Source: Truepera sp. bin119 (GTDB taxonomy: Bacteria > Deinococcota > Deinococci > Deinococcales > Trueperaceae). From it: DNA of 64,000 nt. This document shows positions 1 to 8,835 of the stretch, in pieces. The stretch is taken from NCBI GenBank assembly GCA_002239005.1, contig MPNL01000005.1:49719-113718 (forward strand), written 5' to 3'. Numbering within the stretch: the first letter of the stretch is position 1; every line of letters starts with the position of its first letter. Below the pieces are notes generated by a model. It made no database searches. It saw only the letters and a program-made list of their open reading frames with translations, and was not told the origin of the DNA. A program made the position numbers and the translations under genes.

Positions 1-233
1 TGAAGCTGAAGGTCGAACCCGACAGATTGTATCTGCGAGCAAATCCGAGGCATTCGACGTTGGTGCGCACGCGCGCCGTGCGCGGTGGTAGGCCCGCTTT
101 TGTGATCGGCCTGATGTGTCCGCTATCCATTAGCGGCCGATACGATGACCTGCATTCCGCCTGGACCCTCGGGATCGGTGAGAAAAACCGCTACGGCTTC
201 GGCTGCATCGGGTACGCAGGGAGGCTTGCATGA
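1..233 (+). CDS. cas6: CRISPR endoribonuclease Cas6, C-terminal part (partial)
   Basis: The frame is open from the window edge (first full codon at position 3) to TGA at 231-233, so only the last 76 codons or so are present. Near the end it reads LGIGEKNRYGFGCIG, the glycine-rich loop that closes the second ferredoxin-like fold of Cas6 proteins. Cas6 cuts the pre-crRNA inside each repeat, which fits the array downstream, and no other cas6 candidate occurs in the window. The stop overlaps the cas10d start (ATGA), so the two genes are translationally coupled. The catalytic N-terminal part lies outside the window, so the activity cannot be judged. The assignment rests on one motif and on context. 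Confidence 0.7.
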   Translation, partial: KLKVEPDRLYLRANPRHSTLVRTRAVRGGRPAFVIGLMCPLSISGRYDDLHSAWTLGIGEKNRYGFGCIGYAGRLA

Positions 234-3199
234 GCACCCAAGCAGCCGAGTTCGTGCACCAGACGGCCGTCGAAGTCTACGGTGCCTTCCTGGACGAGTG
301 TGTTGTTTCACGAGTCATTGAGGATCGCACCGGCCCCAAGGGAAAGATCTCGCTCACAAGGATCGATGGTCGGCCTGTTCGCTTGGTGACGATAAGCGGC
401 AAGGGGGGATACTCGACAGACCCGGAGTTGGCGGAGCGCTGGGGGCACAACGACAACATCAGCCTGCTCGATCATCTGCTCTCGGTGGCGCGTGGGGCAC
501 TGATGTTCTGGCTCGCTGATGCCCTACGTCCCTGGTCGGATGAGGAGCATGTTGCCGAGATCGAATGGCTGGCCTATGCGGTAGTCTGCATTGCCTTCCT
601 CCACGACATCGACAAGGACCTTGACTTGCCACGTGGCAAGGAGATCGATGTCACTGACGTTGAAGAGCGGATGCACCGCTACGGGATCGACAAGTTCCTG
701 ACAAGCCATCATATTAGTATCTCACCTGCCGCGATGCTCAACTACATTGAACAGGTTGAAGGCACTCAGGCAGCCCGGAGTCCCGCTGCTCCCGACTACG
801 ACCGACGAATCGCTGCGACCTGTCGTTACGTCGAGCTGGCTGACAAGCTCGAGGGTAGTTTTACTTCCGATGGAGTTGATGGCTTACTTTCTGAACTTCA
901 CAATCGAAACGCCCTTTTTCCTGTACTTCAGGACAGTGAATTGGGGGAATGGGCGAAGGTAGAGATCCACGATCATCTCCATGTCTTCCTGCTGGACCGC
1001 TTCCAGCGAGCACTCTCCGAAACTTGCAAGGCGATCACCGGGTATTCGCCGTTGATCGAGATTGTCCACGACGGTCGGCTGCTCTGCCTAGTGCCACGAG
1101 AACAGGCGGACAAGGTAAAGAAAGTTGCCCTTGACAGTTTTCTCAGGGATCTCCCCTATGGTCTGCGCTTTGCGGTCAACAACCGGTTGGCGTGCGAATT
1201 CGTTGGTGGTGCTGCGTCGTGGGAGGTGTGTCGGGATGTCATGTATCCTCGGCGGGGCAACTGGAGAGAGTTTGCCAATCTCTTGGCACTTCCCAGGTCT
1301 TTTGCGCGCGAGCGCTACAGGGAGATTGATGAGTTGTTCGAAGCTGCGGGCATGACGACATCCTGGAGCCCGCTCGACCCTGACGCGTCTGGAGCGACCG
1401 TGAAGCCAGCGCTCGATCACCCAGGGGGAGACGCTGGTGACTTGGGCATGGAGCCAGCGCACGCCGTCGCGTTCCTCACGATTGCCCTCAACCATAAAGA
1501 TGCCTCGGTCAAGACGGCAGCCCCGGATGCGGATTGCCGCGAGCGGGAGTTAGTGGAGAACTTGCGGGCTAGAGGCAAGGAACCGCCACCGGTTGTTGCG
1601 TCAGCTCCCGAGAAGGATGCACGTGCGCGTCGCGTTCTGCTGGCGCTGTGGACGATAGGAGAAGTTTGGCGGCTTTCCGAGGAGGACTCTGACGAGGCGA
1701 AGGTGATGCTGGACGCGATCCTCGGTCGAGAAGGTCTCGTCGGGCTTTGGTTAGAGGGCGACGATAGTCGCCGCGGTCTCCAACATCAAGTCGAGGATGT
1801 TGCGAGTGACATCTTGAATGCCCTGTGCGCCCGTTTCTCCGCGTATCTGTCTGAACGCCCGGCGCTGCCATTTGATACCGAGACTCCGGCGAAGCGCTGC
1901 ATTCTGTGTAACGAGCCAGTCACTGTGAAACGACGTATCGATAGCGCGTCCCAGGCACACGGTGTCAAAGTGTCGGCATTTTCCGGCCGCGACGGTCGAA
2001 ACGACCACTTGGCCTCCTCGAAGGGCGACACTCATTTATGTCTGGTCTGCCTTGCCGAGTTGCAACTGCGACAAAAGGCGCAGAGTGACTTCAAAGGAAG
2101 TGATGATCTGCCACCGCTCATCTCTTCGCCGGTGACCGTGGGGCTGTTTGGCGGGTTGGCCTTCGATCACGAAGACTCTGGAGTGTCCATGGGGTTGTTT
2201 GACCTCAATCGGCTGGAGATCAAGAAAGGCATCGTGTATAAGGGGCTCGATTGTCACATGCGGCGCATCCGCGTCGCGCGGCTGGAAGCGCTGCCGAATC
2301 GGGACGCCGAACTCGTTGTCCACCTGCATTTGGTGTTGAGGGCAATAAGACGCCTCGGACGCCCGATCCACATCTTCCGCGGGGCACCGCGCCGACACCC
2401 AGCAATTTTCTATTCCGATGCGTTACCCGCCTGGCTGGAGAAGTTACTGGATAAAGATTTCCAGCGCACGAATTCCTTGCGCATTGAGCAGATTCCTAAG
2501 GCCATTTCCAGATTGGAACTTTTTGGACATCTGGCCGCTGCGACCGGGCTAGGAATCGAATGGGCCAAACAGCTGGCCTATTCCGACACCGAGCTCGGTG
2601 CTCTATGCGTCGCCTGGGCACTAGCGGTTGACCGACGAGGCGATGGAGACAAGGATCATGCGTGGTCACTGATCGAAAAAAGAACGCGCGAACGCATCAA
2701 AAATACCGGAGGTGAACCAGTGAATCTGAAGGACAGCCAGGACCCACTTAGCCGACTCGCGTGGCTCGCGAGTCGAATCCAGAAGCGTATCGGCATAGGT
2801 GCCTCTACTAGCAAGCAGCTTCTCTGCTGGAAGGCCGCTTTGGGCTTCTACCCGAGCACGCTACGTTCGATAACACAGGATCGGGATGCTTTAGTCCAGG
2901 GGCTTGCAGGCACGCTATATGAAGAACTCACGCGCAAGGGCGACCAAGGCGCCAACGAACATCGCGACAATCAACCGCTTGATCAGGCTTGCATCGATTT
3001 CGCAGCCCACTTCGCGGATACAGTCTGGCCCAAGGTTTTCCGATCAAAGGAACCAACCTCGCAGGAGCAGCGCCGAACCGCGGCGATTTACCGCTTTAGG
3101 CTTCTGGAAGCATACCGTGAGCGTGACATCTCCGAAACGAGGGACGATGCACCCACCGATGACGAAACTTCGGAAGCCTATCTGGATGGCCAGAGCTGA
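230..3199 (+). CDS. cas10d: Type I-D CRISPR large subunit Cas10d with N-terminal HD nuclease domain
   Basis: This 989-aa protein is the large subunit of the type I-D Cascade. An HD-type site is visible at the N-terminus: HNDN near residue 72, HDIDKD near 125 and an HH pair near 160. In type I-D the DNA-cutting HD domain is on Cas10d rather than on Cas3, and the Cas3 encoded here indeed has none. A zinc-binding region follows (CILC near 556, CLVC near 603). No GGDD cyclase motif was seen, as expected for Cas10d as opposed to type III Cas10. ATG at 230 overlaps the cas6 stop. The gene is followed after 14 bp by csc2. Family assignment is firm from operon order, length and the HD residues. Confidence 0.92.
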   Translation: MSTQAAEFVHQTAVEVYGAFLDECVVSRVIEDRTGPKGKISLTRIDGRPVRLVTISGKGGYSTDPELAERWGHNDNISLLDHLLSVARGALMFWLADALRPWSDEEHVAEIEWLAYAVVCIAFLHDIDKDLDLPRGKEIDVTDVEERMHRYGIDKFLTSHHISISPAAMLNYIEQVEGTQAARSPAAPDYDRRIAATCRYVELADKLEGSFTSDGVDGLLSELHNRNALFPVLQDSELGEWAKVEIHDHLHVFLLDRFQRALSETCKAITGYSPLIEIVHDGRLLCLVPREQADKVKKVALDSFLRDLPYGLRFAVNNRLACEFVGGAASWEVCRDVMYPRRGNWREFANLLALPRSFARERYREIDELFEAAGMTTSWSPLDPDASGATVKPALDHPGGDAGDLGMEPAHAVAFLTIALNHKDASVKTAAPDADCRERELVENLRARGKEPPPVVASAPEKDARARRVLLALWTIGEVWRLSEEDSDEAKVMLDAILGREGLVGLWLEGDDSRRGLQHQVEDVASDILNALCARFSAYLSERPALPFDTETPAKRCILCNEPVTVKRRIDSASQAHGVKVSAFSGRDGRNDHLASSKGDTHLCLVCLAELQLRQKAQSDFKGSDDLPPLISSPVTVGLFGGLAFDHEDSGVSMGLFDLNRLEIKKGIVYKGLDCHMRRIRVARLEALPNRDAELVVHLHLVLRAIRRLGRPIHIFRGAPRRHPAIFYSDALPAWLEKLLDKDFQRTNSLRIEQIPKAISRLELFGHLAAATGLGIEWAKQLAYSDTELGALCVAWALAVDRRGDGDKDHAWSLIEKRTRERIKNTGGEPVNLKDSQDPLSRLAWLASRIQKRIGIGASTSKQLLCWKAALGFYPSTLRSITQDRDALVQGLAGTLYEELTRKGDQGANEHRDNQPLDQACIDFAAHFADTVWPKVFRSKEPTSQEQRRTAAIYRFRLLEAYRERDISETRDDAPTDDETSEAYLDGQS

Positions 3200-3213
3200 T
3201 TAAGGAGGCAGTA

Positions 3214-4212
3214 ATGATTGACAAGTTCATGCAATACCTCAACGACGGCGATCTCATCGAGGAAGTGGTCGCAGCCAATGGCAAGGACACCTATCTGATG
3301 CCTGTGCGCCGCAATGCAGGACACGTAGCCATCGCCGTGATCCGCGAGATCGTGGCCCCCACGGTATTTCGCAATGCAGAGGAGGAGATCACGGACATTG
3401 AGGATCGCGACGGTGTGCGCCGTATACGGGCGACGCCGAGTAAGTTCAAGTTTGGCGAGCGTGGGCGGGGGTTGCTGGTGTTGCGCGCGTGGAATGTGGG
3501 CGGCCGGCTGCCACAGAACCGCACTGCGGTAGGTGAGCGCATGCCGATTAGTAGAGCGCTCGACTTGAACACGCTGGTGTTTGGGGACTCTGCCATGTCA
3601 GGGACTCGCGTCCTACCGGTGAAGGCTGCGGTGCAATACTCCGATGCATTAAGCACGGTGCCGTACCGTGACGGCGTGGGAGAGAGCTTCCACCACCGGG
3701 GAGATGAAACCGGAACACTGTGGGATGCGGAAGGGAAGAAGAACACTGAGAATCTCTTCACTCGCCACTATGTCCTGCCCGGCACTCTTCTAATACAGGT
3801 TCTAACCAGCAACGGTCGGCAACTCCCGCCCATCGGTTTCGATCACCTGTTGCTCAGTCTCGGGCTCGCTGGCTCCTACGGAGGACAGACATCCGTCACC
3901 GGTGTCAACGTGCGCACCCATATCGCCGGGATCTTCGCTGCACGCCTTGAGGTACCAATCTCCTCACCGTATGAGCTGTTGCGATCACTCCCAGAGACCA
4001 GTTCAGTAGACGATCTCGCATCTGCCGTCTTGCAGGAAATGTCGGGGCACTACCGGGTCCACGCGGATGCGAACGAAGCATCAGCCTATCAGCGACAACT
4101 TGTTGGGGCATTCGAGGAGGAGGATCTCGAACTGCAGGAACGGTATGAGGAAGCCGCTCCGAAAGTCGCTGATATGTTCGAACGATACTTCGAACCCAAA
4201 AAGAGGGTGTGA
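3214..4212 (+). CDS. csc2: Type I-D Cascade backbone protein Csc2 (Cas7d)
   Basis: A 332-aa RAMP-fold protein that would polymerise along the crRNA as the Cas7 backbone of the type I-D effector. The centre carries the family-typical stretch around LFTRHYVLPGTLLIQVL, followed by a glycine-rich GLAGSYGGQTSVTG segment. The start ATG at 3214 is preceded by a strong AAGGAGG site at a good distance. It sits between cas10d and csc1, the usual order. The stop overlaps the GTG start of csc1 (GTGA), indicating coupled translation in one operon. Nothing is unusual about length or sequence. Confidence 0.9.
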   Translation: MIDKFMQYLNDGDLIEEVVAANGKDTYLMPVRRNAGHVAIAVIREIVAPTVFRNAEEEITDIEDRDGVRRIRATPSKFKFGERGRGLLVLRAWNVGGRLPQNRTAVGERMPISRALDLNTLVFGDSAMSGTRVLPVKAAVQYSDALSTVPYRDGVGESFHHRGDETGTLWDAEGKKNTENLFTRHYVLPGTLLIQVLTSNGRQLPPIGFDHLLLSLGLAGSYGGQTSVTGVNVRTHIAGIFAARLEVPISSPYELLRSLPETSSVDDLASAVLQEMSGHYRVHADANEASAYQRQLVGAFEEEDLELQERYEEAAPKVADMFERYFEPKKRV

Positions 4213-4880
4213 CAGGGGTGATCCATGAGTATCGACTGACCACGCTGGCACCTTGGGCATGGCATGGCCTCGCCGTGCCCTCGGGCACAGCGACCCTCAA
4301 TGACATCGTGACCGATACGGCGATGGCGTTCGCGACTGCTGCCGCACTCGGTATGGTATGGCGTTCACCGTGTCTGCCGGTCGCGCCCGACTATCGCAGT
4401 CATCTAGCCTCCCTACCATTCAAGACGACTCTGTTCCTCGGGCACGATAACCGGCTCAACCGACCGTTGGCGCGCCGCCTCAACCTGGATGCCGAGTGCG
4501 GTATGCCAAAGGCCATCCACGACGCGCGAAGTAGTGGCAACATCAAAGACTACTACCACATCCAGGAGGTTACCGCGGGCTCGGTCTTTCATGGTTTCTT
4601 CCTACACGCGGACCCACTCCGCCTCGCACAAGAAGCCTATGGTGAACGGGTCGACCGACTCGTCGTCAGGCTTGGTCTCGGCCGCGCTGGCGTCGGCCTC
4701 CTTGAACGCTGCGCGTCGCAGCACGATATCTGCCTCAACCTACACACGGCACGGCTGTTCGACCCCGATGTTCATTTGGAGGCGGGGCCGTACCGCCTCC
4801 ATAACATTCAACCCAGCCGACCACTCGATCCCGACGAGGCGTTGCGGATCACTGCTGCCTGGTCAGGAGGGCAAGCCTGA
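4209..4880 (+). CDS. csc1: Type I-D Cascade protein Csc1 (Cas5d)
   Basis: A 223-aa protein expected to cap the 5' handle of the crRNA in the type I-D complex. The N-terminal beta strand (HEYRLTTLAPWAWHG) and the central YYHIQEVTAGSVFHGFFL segment fit the Csc1/Cas5 group. GTG at 4209 overlaps the csc2 stop; another GTG at 4218-4220 would shorten it by three residues. The stop TGA overlaps the ATG of cas3' (TGATG). Assigned mainly from position between csc2 and cas3' and from size, since Csc1 sequences are poorly conserved. Confidence 0.85.
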   Translation: MTGVIHEYRLTTLAPWAWHGLAVPSGTATLNDIVTDTAMAFATAAALGMVWRSPCLPVAPDYRSHLASLPFKTTLFLGHDNRLNRPLARRLNLDAECGMPKAIHDARSSGNIKDYYHIQEVTAGSVFHGFFLHADPLRLAQEAYGERVDRLVVRLGLGRAGVGLLERCASQHDICLNLHTARLFDPDVHLEAGPYRLHNIQPSRPLDPDEALRITAAWSGGQA

Positions 4881-6931
4881 TGATTATCCGAGCTCACTCA
4901 GTACCGACATTGGCAAGCGGCTTGTCACCGATGCAGGAACGTCTACTTCGCTCCGAGAAGTTTGTACGCCTTGTATCTGCACCGACAGGCTCTGGGAAGT
5001 CCTATGCCTTTATGCGGGCGGTGCTCAACGAGAACGCGTCTGTGCTGTTCATTGTTCCCACCAAGCGTTTGCTGCAAAACCTGATTGACGATGCGCACGA
5101 ACAGGCAAAGGAGTTGCTGAGGAAAGAGAAGCGAGGTTGGACAGAAGCTCAGATCAATGCTTGGGCCAAGGAACGGATTGTCGAATGGTCGGGTAATCAA
5201 GATAAGGCTGGATATCAGAGTCTACAGGTTAGGCGAGTTAGGCAAGTGCTTGAGATGGGTGAAGGCTGGGGTGGCGGAGTCATCTTCGCGATTCCCGAAG
5301 TGGTAGTCAAGATGATCTCTGGTGTTCATATCAAGGGGGCGAGTACGATCAATCCCTTCCATTACCTGCGCACCTTTGATCATGTGGTCTTTGACGAATT
5401 CCACACCATTGATGGTCGATCTTTTGGGTTGGCAAGCCTGTTTTCACTGTTGGCTGTCACAGAGAGGCAAGGGAAGGTTTCACTCCTGTCGGCAACTCCG
5501 ATTGATGTGACCAAGATCCTCGAGCAACTAGGTGTTGATGCAGAGGACGTTGAGCAGATTGTCGAGAATGTTGTTGCCGGCCATCCATCAGGACATCGCC
5601 CAATTCACGGGGACGTAACGCTTGAGCTACGTGAGTGCTCTCTGGCCGAGTCGTTCGCTCTAGGAATCGACGACGTGCGTGCGTCAATCGACCGTGGCCG
5701 CACTGTGGTTGTCATTTTCGATTCCTTGGCACGACTCAAGAAGGAGGAGTCGATAATACGGGGGGCGCTATCTGAAATCGGAGTTTGGGACGACAGGGTT
5801 CTTGCAATCAACTCAATTGATGATTCGGAGCGGAAATCAGGTGAGCCGCGCCGTGGACGACAATATGCAGACCCCCGGAAATACGATGTGCTGCTATGTA
5901 CGTCTTCAGTTGAACTTGGGGTTACCTTTCAAAGCGATCTCATGTTTATAGACCCCGGTCACGAGATTGCCAGCTTTGTACAACGCGTTGGTCGGGTCGC
6001 TCGCGGCAAATACAACGGGCGAGTCATTGTGTCACTGCTTGAAAGTCGGCGTAATCGCGATGCTTGGACTCGGATAATTGCCAGTGTCATTGAGAATCAT
6101 GAAGAGTTGGATATTGAGATTTTCGTAGAGAAGATTCTCCGTGATATTCGACGCTGTCTTGAGCCGACACGAAAGGAGGTAGAGGCAGATCCCATGGTAG
6201 GGGGATCGACAATATCGTTTTTTCGGAAACCTTCGTGGCGGGGAGCGAACTGGGCTGCCCTGTTCATTGTTGCGCTTCAGCGGAAGGATCATCAGAAGGA
6301 AGCGAATAAGCGCTTGCGTAAGATATCGCCGAATATCGTAAAGTTTGTCGGTGCCAAGATCAGGGAGATATTGTCGGTCGATGTGGTGGACGATTACCTA
6401 CCGAGGAAGTCCCAACCGCACAAGCGATGGGTCACTGCGCTGCTTGAAAGTGCCCTCGCCTATCGCGATATCGGGGCAATGATTGAGGTCTATGATCCGA
6501 ATGGCACAAGTCATATGGTGACGGAGTCGCAGCTGCGTAGGGCAACGGATATTCTTGATCGGCACATTGTTTCCGATGAGGATGAAGGACGAGTCGTCAG
6601 GCTTATGTCGCGGACACTCGATGAAGAGATCAGGGTGTTTACTGAGAAGCCTCGTGTTCAGATGATGGCGCTGTACGTTCGCTCACCAATAGGTGACAAG
6701 GGCTTCGAGCTTTTAATCCGGGAGCGAGATAAGGGGAAAGAGCGACTTTATCGAAGCCTAGTTGAAGAGTGGAAGCATCAATTTCGCCGATACATTCCTG
6801 CGAGAGGAGATAATAGTAATGATCCTCGCAAGAAGGTAATGAGAGCAGCGACTGCCCTGGTGGAGCGTCTCGGCAGGCCACCCCTGGAGGAAGACTATGA
6901 GGGTATTGGAGAAAGCGCGATATTTGCGTGA
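4880..6931 (+). CDS. cas3: Type I-D Cas3' helicase (no HD domain)
   Basis: A 683-aa superfamily 2 helicase that would unwind target DNA after Cascade binding. Walker A APTGSGKS lies near residues 34-41, the DEFH Walker B box near 172 and the SAT motif (LLSATP) near 203. The later motif regions (SSVELGVTF, QRVGRVARG) are also present. There is no HD nuclease motif, which matches type I-D, where the nuclease is on Cas10d. The 3' end overlaps cas4 by 35 bp. Codon use and base composition are slightly more AT-rich than in the flanking cas genes. Confidence 0.9.
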   Translation: MIIRAHSVPTLASGLSPMQERLLRSEKFVRLVSAPTGSGKSYAFMRAVLNENASVLFIVPTKRLLQNLIDDAHEQAKELLRKEKRGWTEAQINAWAKERIVEWSGNQDKAGYQSLQVRRVRQVLEMGEGWGGGVIFAIPEVVVKMISGVHIKGASTINPFHYLRTFDHVVFDEFHTIDGRSFGLASLFSLLAVTERQGKVSLLSATPIDVTKILEQLGVDAEDVEQIVENVVAGHPSGHRPIHGDVTLELRECSLAESFALGIDDVRASIDRGRTVVVIFDSLARLKKEESIIRGALSEIGVWDDRVLAINSIDDSERKSGEPRRGRQYADPRKYDVLLCTSSVELGVTFQSDLMFIDPGHEIASFVQRVGRVARGKYNGRVIVSLLESRRNRDAWTRIIASVIENHEELDIEIFVEKILRDIRRCLEPTRKEVEADPMVGGSTISFFRKPSWRGANWAALFIVALQRKDHQKEANKRLRKISPNIVKFVGAKIREILSVDVVDDYLPRKSQPHKRWVTALLESALAYRDIGAMIEVYDPNGTSHMVTESQLRRATDILDRHIVSDEDEGRVVRLMSRTLDEEIRVFTEKPRVQMMALYVRSPIGDKGFELLIRERDKGKERLYRSLVEEWKHQFRRYIPARGDNSNDPRKKVMRAATALVERLGRPPLEEDYEGIGESAIFA

Positions 6932-7433
6932 GTTGGCGGAGGAGTTCAACCTTCACGGGCTCTACTTCCAGCATGCCGCTCTGTGTCGTCGGCGTGCTTG
7001 GCTCCATCTTATGGGTGCCACGCATGCCGTACGTGATCCGCGGGTACGCAGAGGGCTCGCGCTTCATAAGACAGAGAAGCGGTCCGGCGATGTCCCCAGG
7101 GGTCTTGGCATCGCACCGGATGGCATCAACTTTGAGCGGTGCATCGTTATAGAGAAGAAAGGCAGCGCTGGGGCGCGCGAAGCGGTTTCCCGGCAAGCCT
7201 TGTTCTACGCAGCATTCATGACTGCAGCCACCGGCGACCTTTGGCGCGCCGAAGTTCAAGTGTATGGATCGCGAAAAAAGACGATCTACGATTTGACAGT
7301 AAGCATACTCGACCAGCTCATCTATGACGCGCAGGCCGGACGCGTTCTGATGGATGGGCCACCTCCCCAAGCGAAGCGGATTCCCCTCTGCCCTGCCTGT
7401 AGTTGTAACCTGCTCTGCTGGGATGAGGAGTAA
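6897..7433 (+). CDS. cas4: Cas4 nuclease, CRISPR adaptation
   Basis: A 178-aa RecB-like nuclease with an iron-sulfur cluster that trims and orients prespacers for Cas1-Cas2. A first cysteine lies in CRRRAW near residue 30, and the C-terminal cluster CPACSCNLLC covers about residues 165-174. Between them the core reads IVIEKKG and then RQALFYAAFM, the E-x-K and Q-x-x-x-Y type residues of the RecB motifs. ATG 6897 gives a 35-bp overlap with cas3'. No later in-frame ATG fits the conserved N-terminus. The stop TAA is one base before the cas1 ATG. Confidence 0.9.
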   Translation: MRVLEKARYLRELAEEFNLHGLYFQHAALCRRRAWLHLMGATHAVRDPRVRRGLALHKTEKRSGDVPRGLGIAPDGINFERCIVIEKKGSAGAREAVSRQALFYAAFMTAATGDLWRAEVQVYGSRKKTIYDLTVSILDQLIYDAQAGRVLMDGPPPQAKRIPLCPACSCNLLCWDEE

Positions 7434-7434
7434 C

Positions 7435-8403
7435 ATGGATGTAGTCATCATCCCGCGCGATGCACGCCTCAATCGGAACGAAAACGCGCTCGTCGTGACC
7501 TCTGATTCGGGGCGCAAGGTCATTCCCCTGAATGGCATCAAGCACGTCCTGTGCATGGGCAACGGCTCCATTTCCATCCGCTTGCTCAAAGATATGGGTC
7601 GAAAAGGAATCCGCTTCACAGTCCTTGATGGAGGTGGTGGTTTCCTGGGTGCTTTCGAACCGGAGGATGACAATCCTTCCGGTCGGGTACGCATCGGACA
7701 GGCCGCGTTGTTTTTGGATGAGACTGCGCGCCTGAGGATTGCCAGGGCAATCGTTAGTGCACAAGTGAGGTCGATGCGCGGATTGCTGCAGCGCTATCGT
7801 CGCAACGGCACAACTGGCCTTGACTCGTCGCTAGGTGGCTTGGAGAGCGCAATCGACATGATTGGGAGAGGAGCTAGCATTGAGGCTCTGATGGGTGCCG
7901 AAGGACAAGCTCGGGCGTTTCTGCACGATGCCTTCGGGCGAATCTCGCACGATGCTAGACTGGAACGCAGAGTCCGTCGCCCGCCGCCGGACCCCGTCAA
8001 CTGCCTGATGTCTTTCTTTAACATGCTGCTTTACTCCGCGTGTGCAAACGAGCTTGCCAAAACTCATCTCGACCGAAGTATCTCGTTTCTCCATGCGCCG
8101 GGAACGGGGCGACGTTCGCTCTCAATCGATATGGCAGAGACCTTCAGGCCAGTGATGTCGGACGCGCTCATCCTATCCGTGTTCCGGCGTGGTCAAGTCG
8201 ATAGCTCCTGGTTCAGCAGGACTCCGGGGGTGTGCTTGCTCAGTGAGAAGGGAAGGATCAAGGCGACTGAACGTTTCTGGTCGCGCATTGAGGAGCGAAG
8301 TGATAATCGCACCCTCCGCCAAGCGATTCATCGGCAGTGCTTATCCCTGGAACGGGAGGCACTTGGTGTTGGGCAGTTCAAGCCGTTCGTCTGGAGGGGG
8401 TAA
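7435..8403 (+). CDS. cas1: CRISPR integrase Cas1
   Basis: The catalytic subunit of the spacer integrase, 322 aa from ATG 7435, directly after the cas4 stop. The frame is open further upstream, but DVVIIPRDARL is the normal Cas1 N-terminus. Metal-site motifs are visible: GAEG with the catalytic Glu near residue 156, then FLHAPGTGRRSLSIDMAETF with the His near 220 and the acidic residues near 233. Length is typical of type I Cas1. It precedes cas2 by 3 bp and the two act together. Confidence 0.95.
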   Translation: MDVVIIPRDARLNRNENALVVTSDSGRKVIPLNGIKHVLCMGNGSISIRLLKDMGRKGIRFTVLDGGGGFLGAFEPEDDNPSGRVRIGQAALFLDETARLRIARAIVSAQVRSMRGLLQRYRRNGTTGLDSSLGGLESAIDMIGRGASIEALMGAEGQARAFLHDAFGRISHDARLERRVRRPPPDPVNCLMSFFNMLLYSACANELAKTHLDRSISFLHAPGTGRRSLSIDMAETFRPVMSDALILSVFRRGQVDSSWFSRTPGVCLLSEKGRIKATERFWSRIEERSDNRTLRQAIHRQCLSLEREALGVGQFKPFVWRG

Positions 8404-8406
8404 CAC

Positions 8407-8706
8407 GTGTTCGTGGTAATCTCTTATGACGTCCCTGCCAAGCGAACAGAAATTTACAAGAAAGTTCTGAAGGAGTTTCTTGTACATGAGCAGGCATCAG
8501 TTTTCATGGGTGACTTGCCGGAGTCGGAACTTATCAAGTTGGTGGCAAAGATCTCGGAGAAGATCGGTCCCGAAGACCGAGTGCTGAAGCTCGTGTGCCG
8601 AAATCGGCACAACGTAGAGGTACGTAGGCTCAGCAAGGATGCTCTTGGTGGACCAATGCGTCAGGACGAGGACAAGTGGCATGGTCAAGACTGGTCTATT
8701 CTCTGA
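8407..8706 (+). CDS. cas2: CRISPR adaptation protein Cas2
   Basis: A 99-aa protein with GTG start at 8407. The N-terminus FVVISYDVP carries the conserved aspartate after the first beta strand, as in Cas2 ferredoxin-fold dimers. It forms the structural centre of the Cas1-Cas2 integration complex. It is the last cas gene, and the array begins 130 bp downstream on the same strand. Confidence 0.93.
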   Translation: MFVVISYDVPAKRTEIYKKVLKEFLVHEQASVFMGDLPESELIKLVAKISEKIGPEDRVLKLVCRNRHNVEVRRLSKDALGGPMRQDEDKWHGQDWSIL

Positions 8707-8835
8707 CGGATTGCATGTGTGCTTGAGCGCAAAACTATCCTTGGTAGGGGGGTCAGGCGCATATTTTGGGGCCTGTACCGGCATTTTGGCTCGTTCTACA
8801 GGTCATCCACACGAGAAAAGCCGTTGAAAGCGATG
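8707..8835 (+). promoter_or_regulatory. Putative CRISPR leader
   Basis: A 129-bp stretch without a gene between cas2 and the first repeat. It is taken as the leader because repeats at the opposite end of the array decay (a substitution at 11579-11606 and a truncated last repeat at 11707), which is typical of the leader-distal end. Promoter elements were not clearly recognisable. Confidence 0.6.

Noticed and set aside
6639..7694. 351-codon minus-strand frame opposite cas3/cas4/cas1
   Set aside because: Antisense shadow of three well-identified cas genes, with no domain.
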